Source of the DNA: Nomia melanderi
Lineage: Eukaryota; Arthropoda; Insecta; Hymenoptera; Halictidae
Direction: 5' to 3'
Assembly (NCBI RefSeq): GCF_051020985.1
Contig: NC_135007.1
Coordinates: 16,829,501-16,893,500, forward strand
Length of the DNA: 64,000 nt
A program made the position numbers and the translations under genes. The notes under the pieces were generated by a model. The model saw only the letters and a program-made list of their open reading frames with translations. It was not told the DNA's origin and ran no database searches. Below are positions 1 through 9,646 of this stretch, in pieces (positions within the stretch are counted from its first letter, which is position 1; every line of letters starts with the position of its first letter).

Positions 1-1921
1 TGTGCCGCGAAGAACAAAATGAAAGAAGGGGTCGAGGGGGTGTGTAAGTGACGAAAACCGGGTTCCGGGAGACAATATCACCTCCGATAATCGGCGTCAC
101 GCCCATAATTGGAGCGGAGGGGTGCAGCAGAGGGGGGCCGTAATTCAGTCAACGGGCAATTATCGGGGCAATCGTGCGACACGTGTCCGGGGCGAAGGTA
201 GCCCGGCTCGCGGCGAACGCACGCGCATATAAAATTTTCTTCCCGGCGCAGAAATATCGCGGCCGGGCCGGCCGGAGACGCAATTAGACTGGAAAAATAT
301 TAGCTCGGTAACGCGAGCGGCGGGTGTAACGCGATGCCTTTTAAATTTGGTAATTGTCCGCGCGGAGAAAGTGGTTGCGGCGCGGCGCGGCGCGACGCGA
401 CGCGACGGCGTAATTGACGACGGGCCGCGCGAGCGCGTCCTCCTGTCGTCAGCTTCGAAAATAATCCGAACGTTTTACCGTAACGCGATGACTCGTTTCC
501 GCGTGCGATTCCAACGGCCTCGCGTCTCATTACTCGGAATTAACCCTTCGCGGATGATGATTCTTCGAATCACTGCCAGCTAGATTATGCGTCGAACGCA
601 ACTGAACCGTTTGCTCGCAGTTTTCGGTGCTCGCTTGTGAAAGTGATGATCGGTGAAAGCTTCGTGTCAATGCGGGGACATCGGAAGGGTTAGGAGGTCA
701 AAGATTCCTATAGCGTCGAGGAAAGCTTCGTTGGATCAGTCCGCTTAAATTATTCCGGTCTCCAAAAATACGCGGCGGATTGCAGGAATTTTAGAAAACA
801 GAATCAGTTGTTAAACAATAAATTCTATATTCCCACTTTTCAATGAATCGTGAGTGGTAAAAGCGATTAAACAGTTTCGAGCGACAGCGCGGATGAGCAC
901 GGGAGAATCCAGCGGATTAGTCCTTCGTGATTTACACCGAGATTAGCGCGGCGATTTCTGTGGAACGGTCGCATTTAGCTAATTCGATTGATCGAAAAAC
1001 ACTGTAGCACTCTAACTAGTCGAGGTAGCTTCCGCGATAGAGGAGTCGGTGATAAACTAGGATAATAATCCGTCCACCAGCCAGGTTTCCAGTGGAGAGC
1101 CGATTCTGCTGAACGAATCGTCCCGTCTGAAGTGTTTTAATTGTCTGAGAAATCTAATCGTCGGATATAAAGGCAGACAGTTCCTGTATCAAAGCCGCAG
1201 CCATCTCGCGATTCGAATCGGACCGAAATCCTCGAGTGCAACGCGATTCCCTTGGGCTGCGATATTTCACTTTTCCACGGATCTGCAACGGAAACCACGG
1301 AATCCTCAAGCACAAAAGGAGATCGGACAATGGGGAGAGGGCAGCGCAATACCACGCCGCTATCAAAGAAGGATTTCGCAGCCACGTTAATCCTCCGGGC
1401 GCTTAAACGAATTCTCTTAATTACGCTAGCTGCATTAGCGACCCAGGGCCGCCACCGAATTCATCAACGATTAATGAACACCGTGATCTGTATTCGCGAA
1501 ACGATCGGCGACAATTCCGCGGCGGAATTGATCCCGGCGATAACCCGAACCTCTTCCCGACCGAAACTTTCCTAATCTCGGCGCGGAGATCTTTTCGAGC
1601 GGCGATAAATCTTTCGACGCGGGAACGTTGATCGCGAGATCGGCGGCGCGCCGGGATTAAACCAAGATATAACGGCCGACGTCGCCGGGAAACGATCATC
1701 GCCGACCGCAAAACGGTCCGGGAATAGCGATTTTAGAGTACGATTGATCTATGAGATGATTTTTCCAACTGCTCGAACTCTTTACCGTGAGAACTTGAAT
1801 CGTATGTCGCAGCATTAAATAGTAGAAAAGAAGGAAGCTACCAGTCCTCAGTTGTCTGAATAATTAACACATTCGCGACGCGTAGAAACTTGTTGTTTCC
1901 AAGAGTCAATCCCGTAGTCGC

Positions 1922-2000
1922 TTTGGGAGCTACAGTATCGTTTTGGGAGCTACATATTGTTTTGGGAGTTACAGTATTGCTTTGGGAATTACAGTTCAGA
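1922..2000. repeat. 20-bp tandem repeat, four imperfect copies
   Basis: Four copies of a unit starting TTTGGGAGCTACAGTAT begin at 1922, 1942, 1961 and 1981, so the period is 19-20 bp. The last copy is degenerate (TTTGGGAATTACAGTTC). It is a small minisatellite with no visible coding role. Confidence 0.8.
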
Positions 2001-2204
2001 ACTGCGATCAAAAATTGCGATCCGCTCGCTTTAGAACTACATTTACTTCGCCATTTATAGCTGCATCCGTAACGATCGCGTTAAATTACTTGGACGAGAC
2101 TTTCCGCTGTAGATGTGAAAGTCCGACACTGCGACATTAGTCTTGCCCGACATTCTTTGAAACTAATAAACGAGAAACCGTACGTAAATTGAGAAACAAG
2201 ACTA

Positions 2205-2327
2205 TTTTCTTTCAATGTTTCACAGATCGACGAATTACACGAAACAGAATGTTATATATAAGACTATAATGTCGCCGTATCAAATCTAGTGGTGACTGAG
2301 AGTCACCTCTCGAGCGCGAAGGGTTAA
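2205..2327. repeat. TTAA-ended dispersed repeat, family A, partial copy
   Basis: The right part matches the repeats at about 14850-15071 and 20621-20849: a segment with GAATTACACGAAA, then a sequence near GAGAGTCACCTCTCGAG, then a GAAGGGTTAA end. The left end is missing or too diverged to see. It is likely a decayed non-autonomous DNA element, an inference from shared ends and the TTAA terminus. Confidence 0.65.
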
Positions 2328-5300
2328 TCACGCGATCTTCCGATCGAACGGGACGGTGGCCGATTCGAGTTCCAAGATTAACGAGTGCTCGCGGCCGGAA
2401 AGAATATCGAAATCCAATTTGCCAGCCGACGAAGACGTCCGCCGACGACACGGCAGCTTCGTTAGACACGCGGCGTCGACAGATAAACGCGCGTATTTGT
2501 CCGGTCGTCACCGGGGGCCGACAATGAGTAACGCCGAGGTGAATCGCGAAAAATCGTTAATCGTCGAGCACCTTGGAGACACTCCAAATTACGATATTAC
2601 CGTCACGACAATGAGTTATATTCGGTGGTTGATAGTTCGCGGACGGGCGCGTGACCGCGCGGCCCTAACTATTTTTATTCCGTTTCGTAGCCAGCGCGCA
2701 ATCCTCCGCGGCTCGATCGAGCGTACAGTCGAAGCGACTCTCGGCGACGAACAAATGGCGAAAAGGGAACGATTAGACGTTGTTTAACTCGTCGCTTTAG
2801 GATATCTCATTGATGATGTACTACGAAAACAAGGATTCCAGGTTTAGACGGGGCAATAACGTTTCATTTGAATTCTAACTAATGGAATGGCACTTATGTC
2901 CGTTAAGTTCCGTTTGAAGTCTTCACCGAGAGGTTTCGACGAATTGTAAGACAAGCGGTAAAGTACTTCTTTGAAATTACAACAGAAAGTTGCACCTACT
3001 ATTGCGCAGCGTTCAGTGCGAGGGGAGTTTAAGACGAAAAGCTAACACGAACTCACCACGGCAAACTTAAATATTGGAAGTGAGCGCGTGTTATTTTTGA
3101 ACACCCAGTGTATTGACTCAAACGGTTTACACCCGTGATTACACGACGCCGTATCACGCTCGCCTCGTGAATAAATTCAACTCAACTACCGCTGAACAGA
3201 GAAACAAGCCGGTGTCTGTGAGCCTAACAAAGCTGCGTCTATAATTCACGGACACTCGGTGAATCGACTTATAAAGTCACCTATCATTTATTAACACCGC
3301 CGAACGTTTCGAGCGTGAACGATGAAATTCGTGGGCGAAAGAGAGCGGACTTTGTCGATGGAACCGACAAGAACGAATCTTTCTGGAGAATACGTTTCAA
3401 ACTTATTCAATTTCAAAACGTTGTATCTTCCCTTCGAAATTTACTAAATCATGATCACGTTTCTAGTAAAAATCAGTCATAGTGTTCACAGCTCCAGTAT
3501 CAATAACTTCAGCGTTTCCCAAATAATCCAGTGTAATACCCATGAACCACTTTCCATACGGTGGAAAATTTGCGAGTTTGCAGACAGGGATTACAGATAG
3601 TCCCGCGTTACAGGATTTTATTAAACGCGGTTGCAGCGTTCGCTGCGCGGTATACTTTCCGCCATAAATTTCGCCTGGCCGTGTCGAATGGTGCGCGGCG
3701 GAAAAGGGTGGCCGGGTTCCGGAGGGGGAAAGAAAAACACGCGGAGGGCGCCACGCAATAAGGGTCGACAACCCGAAGTGCCTGCCACCTGTACGTCCTG
3801 AACCAGTTCCCCTTTTCGGCAGCAATGTGGGTCAGCACGCCTCCTCCGCTAAAAAGGGCATGTGCCTGTGCTCTAACCATGTGTATCGGCGAACGCCAGA
3901 CAATGCTCGGACGCGTGCGCCTCTATAAAATGGAAATCAAAATACACCGGGGGACGGCGGCAGGCGGCGGGGCCATTGTGCCCGCGGCACGCGCCATCCT
4001 TCAAAGAAAACACGAACGATTGTGCGGGCGAGTCGCTGACTGCTTAGAATACTTAGGAAGAGCTATTCAAACTTCCCCTTTGATTTCCAAAACGTTTATT
4101 AGATTCCTCAAGCGAGAAGAACGGAGGACGCGTATCTTTGTTAGCAGGGGTGCATTGAGTTTAGCAGCCAACCATTGGCCTTGTTTCGTATAACAGAGGA
4201 AAATGATTCGAGTTGACTTATTCCAAAGTCACTGAGGAGTCTAAGTTGGGGTTGCAATCGAGAAAATAAGAGACACCCTGTAATTAGGCAAGTCTACTAT
4301 AAAAACGACCTGTGCAAGAGGGTCGACGACTGCGGGACAGTAGCAATAATAAAAAAGAGAAGCTCCGACGTCCCGAAAATGACTGAGCTCCAAGTTTACC
4401 GGGAATGTGGGTCATCGCGATAGCCCCATTAGCGAGCAGAGGAGCATCGGCAGTCAGTTACCGTCTGCGACCGCAATTCTTGTTCCTGCCCCAGTATTCG
4501 GATGCGATGCGTTCGTCTAACTAAATACTGCCCAGAAAAGGAAGTACGCGAGGGATGAAAACAGTGGCACAAGTGAATGACCTGAAACGCCATCTGTTTT
4601 CCAACCCCCGTGCCGACAGCCGAAACTTTGCATCCGAAAGCCCCGTATCAGAGAATTACCTAACAAACGAGGGTTCGACACGTTGTCCCTAACCGATCCA
4701 CAGGATCGTAAAGAATGTTCAACCCCTAATGTATACCTACACGAGCATAAGGGTTGCGAGACCGGCGACATACGCCACTGCCGAGCAGCTGCGACGCCAA
4801 TGGTCGGTAACCCGGGCCACGAACGCGTATTTACATCGGGCACGCATTAGCGCACGACGAGCACGCGAGGCCGGTCAGCTGTTCGGTGCGCGACGTCGTC
4901 GTCGTCCAGACGCCCCAGTCCTCGAGCGAGCGTCGTGCCGCGTCCTCGAGACGATTCTGTTCCCGACCTCGTGGAAACGGGGCTAGCCGCGGCGCGAGAC
5001 CGTGCGGCGGTTCCGCGGCCACGAGAAGATGGCGGGGAGTGGCGGGGTTGATCGGGCGAAACACGAATTAGGTTAGGTTACACCGTTCTCGGTACACGGC
5101 GGGGATGACGGGCCGAGGATACGCCGAGGGAGAGGGAGCAGAGCGGCGAGCCGTTAAGGAACAGCTGCCTCGACGAATTTTACGATCTCCCGACGAAAAT
5201 GCCGAGCACGAACACGCGAGGGAGCGATACAGCGGTCCGGGATACCGGGGGTGGAAAAGCGTGGCTCGGAGGGTCAGTGAGAACGCTGGCAGGTCGATAG

Positions 5301-5520
5301 CAATGGCGCCGCGAAGCTACGAAGAAAATCAATCCCCGTGTACGCGGCACGCGACGAGGTGTTTTCACTCGGCTCGCTCGCTCGCTCTTCGGGCCGCTCG
5401 CGCTCGTAGCCGGTGGCCCGCGTCGTTTTTAATCGTTTCGTTTGGCGAACGACACCCGGGGATCGTGGGAACGGGGGATGGAGGGTGACGCGACGAGAGG
5501 ATGGAAATACGGGAATTATG

Positions 5521-5557
5521 GAGAGAGAGAGGGAGAGAGAGAGAAAGAGAGAGAGAG
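5521..5557. repeat. (AG)n microsatellite
   Basis: An almost pure AG dinucleotide run with a few A or G interruptions. It lies about 250 bp downstream of the putative calcineurin first exon, inside the presumed intron. Confidence 0.95.
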
Positions 5558-5652
5558 TACTGACGTACCGACCGAGGTGGCCGGAAAAGACGAGGCCGCA
5601 GGGCCACGCATACGCGCAACGTACAAGATCGCGCGTACACCGACACGACGAC

Positions 5653-5692
5653 GAGGAGGATGACGACGACGACGACGACGACGACGACGATG
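5653..5692. repeat. (GAC)n trinucleotide repeat
   Basis: About ten GAC units preceded by GAGGAGGAT. It creates poly-Asp, poly-Val/Ser or poly-Arg open frames on both strands that I do not regard as genes. Confidence 0.95.
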
Positions 5693-5808
5693 GCAACGCA
5701 GCGGAAGCCAAGGTGGCTCGGAACGTGTAACCGCAACGCATTAGGGAAAATAACAGAAGGAACCGTTGGACACGGAATCGCGGAGTAAAATGGTCGTGGT
5801 TCACTTAC

Positions 5809-5860
5809 TTTTGATCACTCGTTCCGTCGTGGAGAGCTTCTGCGAGTTGTTCGAGGTCAT
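5809..5860 (-). CDS. First coding exon of calcineurin A catalytic subunit (PP2B), partial
   Basis: On the minus strand, an ATG at 5860-5858 opens the frame MTSNNSQKLSTTERVIK and then meets a strong donor (A|GTAAGT, intron starting at 5808), leaving phase 1. An in-frame TGA three codons upstream (5869-5867) fixes this ATG as the start. The segment KLSTTERVIK closely resembles the N-terminal KLSTTDRVVK of animal calcineurin A, just before the conserved VPFPPSHRL stretch, and exons in this family do break here. Calcineurin A is the Ca2+/calmodulin-activated Ser/Thr phosphatase. The catalytic exons would lie beyond the left edge. Only 17 residues support the call, so another gene with a similar N-terminus is possible. 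Confidence 0.55.
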
Positions 5861-5894
5861 GCTGTATCAGGATGGTTGACGGGTGGGCGCCGGC

Positions 5895-6121
5895 CTCACA
5901 CTCTCTTTCTCTTCTCTATTTCACTTGTTTCCTCTTTCTCCGGTCGCAGGATCTCGTCTCGCTCTTTCCGTCTCGCGCGCTCGATCTCTCTCGCTTGCAC
6001 TCGCACTTTCTCACTTGCTCTCTCTGTCACTCGTTCTTTCGCGCACTCTCTCTTTCCTTCTGTCTCACTCCGTCTGCCACTCACTCACTCTTTCTCTCTC
6101 TCTCTTTCTCGCTTGCTCTTG

Positions 6122-6162
<41 letters not shown>

Positions 6163-6175
6163 GGTCGCTCACTCT
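5895..6175. repeat. Homopyrimidine CT-rich tract
   Basis: About 280 bp composed mostly of CTCT, TTTC and CACT units on plus, so GA-rich in the presumed minus-strand 5' leader. The purest part is a (CT)n run near 6129-6155. GAGA-type tracts of this sort are common near insect promoters; that link is inference. Confidence 0.85.
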
Positions 6176-6566
6176 CGGCGTGTCACTCTTCCCGTGTCGC
6201 GTTGCGTATATTTTGCGTTACTCTTCTCTCCTGATCTATCTTCTACTGGTGTTTTTTTTCTTTTCCTTGTTATTCCACTGGCCGTAGTTACTAGCGCGAG
6301 GTAGCACCTTCCTCTCGAACGGGGGGTTGGGTGGAAGGAGAGGGCGGTATTTTCACCTCGAGAGCCCGGCGCGGCACACACACATATACACACGCACGGA
6401 GTGGGGGGAGGGAGGAGTGACGGGGGTCGGAGAGGTGACGGAAGTTATCGCACGGTGCGGCACATCGGTGGCTCCGGAGCGTTGTTCATTGGGCGTTTGC
6501 GGGAGTGAGAATATATTATTCTGCCGTGTGTCCCTCTCTCACTCCCCGTGTATTTACGACACACAC

Positions 6567-6610
6567 ACCGACCGACCGACCCGACCGTCCGACCGACCGA
6601 CCGACCGACC
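6567..6610. repeat. (CGAC)n tetranucleotide repeat
   Basis: About ten CGAC/ACCG units with two interruptions, following a short (AC)n run. Confidence 0.9.
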
Positions 6611-6654
6611 AGTGTGCTGGGGCTACTGCTCTCTCTTCTGTCCTCCACTTCCAC

Positions 6655-6657
<3 letters not shown>

Positions 6658-6685
<28 letters not shown>
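6658..6685. repeat. (TTC)n trinucleotide repeat
   Basis: Nine uninterrupted TTC units followed by a longer TTC/CTC-rich stretch to about 6735. Confidence 0.95.
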
Positions 6686-7751
6686 CGTACTGCCGCCTCT
6701 TCCTTCTCTTCTTCCTCGTCTTCTTCTTCCCTCGCCACTCGGTCTCGCTCCTTCTCGCTCCCTCTGCCCTCCCGACCGAAAGGTACCACCAACGCCTTTT
6801 GCGGGGCGAGTAACTGGATCGCTGGACCACGCGAGCTGCACGGCCAGCACGACGGGGCCTCGCGACCGCGGTACCACCGAACAACACCCGGGCTGTGCAC
6901 GATCGTTAAACTCCGTGGAACGACAGCCGTGGGACCAATACGACTGGACTTTTAATACAGACGAGGTGGAGGTGTACCACGACAACGATCGCGCGGCGTG
7001 AGCACAGGGAGAACGGTCGCGACAACCAAGATCAAGACAACGGCGGCGACGACCACGACGACGCTCACGGCGACAACGACGACGATGACGATGACGACGG
7101 CGACGACACCGTGATTATGAGCACCGCGACACGAAACCGTGACACCGACACCCACGGTCGAAAACACCACGCCGCTAAATTCTACTACAAGATGTCTGTC
7201 TGTCTGGCTCTCCGCGGCGCGCACACTGACGGCTCCGCGGCTACGTGACGGTCGCGCAGCCCTCCACGCGCAGCGATCATTCGAGACCGCTGATTGGCCG
7301 GCCCGCCACCAGCTGCCGCCACCCGCTCCTCGTTCGAAGGCGCCACTGACCCGCCGAGAATCGACGCTGTCCTTCGTAAAATCGTCCCGTTGGAATTTCG
7401 AATTTTTATCGTATACCATCCGCAACGCTCGCGCGCCTCCTTTTCTGCGGTTAGCTTCGCGCGAACGGATCGACCGGTGTAAACAGACGCATCGATCGGT
7501 CGAGTTAATTGGGTCAATAGGTCACTGACCGTTCCCGAAACGTTTGCATACCGACCAATCGAAATTATCTCCTCGGGGGACATGGAAACCGGAAATGCTT
7601 CTTTGTATCTCCCCCGGACGGTCTTTATGTCCTTCCGGATTTTTATGGTGAATTCACGTTGGAAAGCGCGGCAACGATATAAACGACGGTCGATAATGCA
7701 GCGGGTCCGAATGAGTAGCGCCAAATTCGAGTGACTATTTCGATGTTCTCT

Positions 7752-7757
7752 TTTATT
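7752..7757 (-). terminator. Poly(A) signal of the sigma GST gene
   Basis: AATAAA on the minus strand, 67 bp past the GST stop codon. It is the first canonical hexamer downstream of that gene. Confidence 0.75.
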
Positions 7758-7823
7758 AGACTCTTACATGCGATAAGTATGGCTGATACGCTGAGAATGT
7801 ACGATGAAAGGAACTGTCTACTG

Positions 7824-8966
7824 TTAGAAGGTCAATTTCGGTCTTTTCTCCACATACGTCTTGATGCTTGGAATCGATAGAACCTTCTCCTTCAGCGACT
7901 TCAGGTGCGGTTTATCCGTCGTAATGTCGGACTCGTAGGCCGTGCTTAGCGCGTCCGAAATGGCCACGAAGAATAGGTCCGCGTAGCTCAACTAAATATT
8001 CAATATTTAGAACATGATAACGAGAACATTAACATTGAATTCCAAGCTCGTGTTAACCAGTTCTTAAGTGGTAGCTTAAGTCTCGTTTCAATTAGCAATG
8101 AAATTCCAACGTAAACGGTTCAATCAAAACGCTCACCTCTCCTCCATGCAAGTATCCCTCATTGTCCTTCACCAGATTCTCCAATTTGTCCAGGTAGAAC
8201 GGTACCACCTGCGTGAACACGTCGGTCTTCTTCTTAGCCTTCAGCACCGGGTCGGTCTCCCTGTAGTAGGCCGATACAACGACTGCGAATCGAGGAAACA
8301 TGTCGATTACCGAGGCGTCGCGGGATTTAGCGATTATTTGCAAAGTCGACAGAAAAGGAATCAATTTTCCCGGCCAGGGAATCAATATTTACGTCTTCTG
8401 AAGTCGTGAAGAGCGTTCGCGATGCTGTCGATTTGCAGGTTGTCCAAGTCGGTCTTCCCGCGCAGATTAAATTGCTTGGCCAGGTATTGGCAAATAGGCA
8501 ACGTTTGCGAGTAAACCTTCCCGTCGATCTCCAGCGTGGGCATCTGACCGAACGGGGTTGCTGGAACAGCGTGAAAATCCCGGCACGCGTTTAAAAATTA
8601 ATCCGTCGTACTCGAGAGCTGACTCTTGGTCACCAATTGATTCGACGCGATAAAATTGAACATTAAATATTAAATATTATACATGAAACATTGCACAACG
8701 CGTCGCTACGTGGAATACTGAAACAAAGTGGTGTTAACCGTTAATTCATGTGTGAATTATTCTTAAATTAGTATCAACGAACATCGTCCACATCTTGATT
8801 CTATTATCTGTATCTTTCAATTATTACTTGGCTTAATTTTGGCCCATTCGCCGGATGCAAGTTCGACGCGGACGTCCTCAAACTCCACGCCGCCGTAACT
8901 CAAGAGAAACCGTATGGGCTCTCCCAGGCCCATCACGTTGAAGTACACCAACTTGTATCCCGTCAT
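7824..8966 (-). CDS. GstS1: Glutathione S-transferase, sigma class
   Basis: Four coding exons on minus (8966-8828, 8560-8393, 8282-8137, 7991-7824) join in frame to 206 residues, the usual length for sigma-class GSTs. The enzyme conjugates glutathione to electrophiles; insect sigma GSTs act on lipid-peroxidation products. The N-terminal thioredoxin-like domain has the catalytic Tyr8 in LVYFN and the GEPIRFLLSY helix. The glutathione-site segment GQMPTLEIDGK starts exon 2. The C-terminal helical domain ends in YVEKRPKLTF. The ATG at 8966 was chosen over an in-frame ATG at 8987 because TTCCAG just upstream is a good acceptor (exon from 8976), implying a 5' UTR intron of about 92 bp with a donor GTGAGT at 9068-9063. 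The gene is head-to-head with the aminopeptidase gene. Confidence 0.95.
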
Positions 8967-9646
8967 CTTTGCCAATCTGGAAGACATGATACACTTAACT
9001 TTACCGATTTTCTGTATTGTCACTAGACAGTTTTAAGACCGCCGAGTGTACGCCGCACTCGAACTCACTGGAGGACAGAGCGAAGTAGATAGCGTTCACA
9101 GCACACTAACCGCTTTTCAGGGTTACGATAGAATTATATGTTTCCCCTACTCCTGAGGCGTGATTCCGTTCGTCTGCGTCCCGTCTGAATGGCTGTCTTT
9201 GTCCACGAACTAGTCCAAAGACCCCGATTGGTGCTGCACTCGGAAGAAACTCGCCGCTCCGACTACTTTCACCTCTGAACCTGATTCTCCTTCGAGAACC
9301 TGCGTCTCTCCGGCCGTAAGACATGTGTATATACGAGATAACTAAAATGTTTACCGAAGATTAAAGTTGTGCAAACAATACCGTGGCAATATCGCGTTCA
9401 GATCGATCATCGTCCCGCTGAAGTGAGCGGAATCTCGTCGATAGAGGCAGTGTTTCGATCGGCTAACCAATCTCTCCATCGAAATGCTTCGAGCACGTTC
9501 AATTAGAAACTTTTAATCGGATCCAGCGTATCGCGAGATTCGCTTGAAACGGAGTTATCAGTGAATAAAGACCTATTTTTCAGACGGGTCTCGCCGATAG
9601 TCGTCGTAACAGCGAGCCTTTGTTCCAAAAAAAAAAAAGGAAGAGA
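8967..9646. promoter_or_regulatory. Shared upstream region of the divergent GST and aminopeptidase genes
   Basis: About 680 bp separates the two starts. On minus it probably holds a non-coding GST exon ending at about 9069 (TCCA|GTGAGT) whose acceptor is at 8977. On plus it holds the aminopeptidase leader with an A-run just before its ATG. I see no clear TATA box for either gene. The short frame at 9106-9324 has no recognised homology. Confidence 0.5.

Larger units (their letters stand above)
1..5808. other. Gene-free stretch, probably calcineurin A intron 1
   Basis: I see no exon with recognisable homology in either strand. The open frames here are short, overlap on both strands and have no matching splice sites. 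If the small exon at 5809-5860 is the first coding exon of a minus-strand calcineurin A gene, this stretch is its first intron and the rest of the gene lies left of the window. It contains a 20-bp tandem repeat near 1922-2000, a TTAA-ended repeat fragment near 2205-2327, and a G+C-rich part near 4.7-5.4 kb. I looked for further calcineurin exons here and found none. Confidence 0.5.
5861..7751. promoter_or_regulatory. Presumed 5' UTR and promoter region of the calcineurin A gene, very simple sequence
   Basis: This is the spacer between the minus-strand calcineurin start and the 3' end of the GST gene. On plus it is a pyrimidine-rich CT tract (about 5895-6175), then a (CGAC)n run (about 6567-6610), a (TTC)n run (6658-6685) and GAC/ACG-rich sequence (about 7020-7120). 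Long open frames exist on both strands but consist only of Ser/Leu/Arg/Glu low complexity. I see no TATA box that fixes a start site. Confidence 0.5.

Noticed and set aside
4262..4285. GAGACACCCTGTA-like sequence resembling a Tc1/mariner end
   Set aside because: I could not find a matching inverted end or any transposase remnant nearby.
5274..5804. 176-codon minus-strand frame with a long serine run
   Set aside because: It is an artefact of the GAC and AG repeats. It sits within the presumed calcineurin intron and has no recognisable domain.
6327..7001. 224-codon plus-strand frame
   Set aside because: It runs through CGAC, TTC and CTC repeats and has a Leu/Ser/Pro low-complexity protein. 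Overlapping frames on both strands are equally long for the same reason, and it has no homology.
8967..8987. Alternative GST start at ATG 8987
   Set aside because: The seven extra residues fall across a good splice acceptor (TTCCAG), and sigma GSTs normally start just before the YKLxYF segment.
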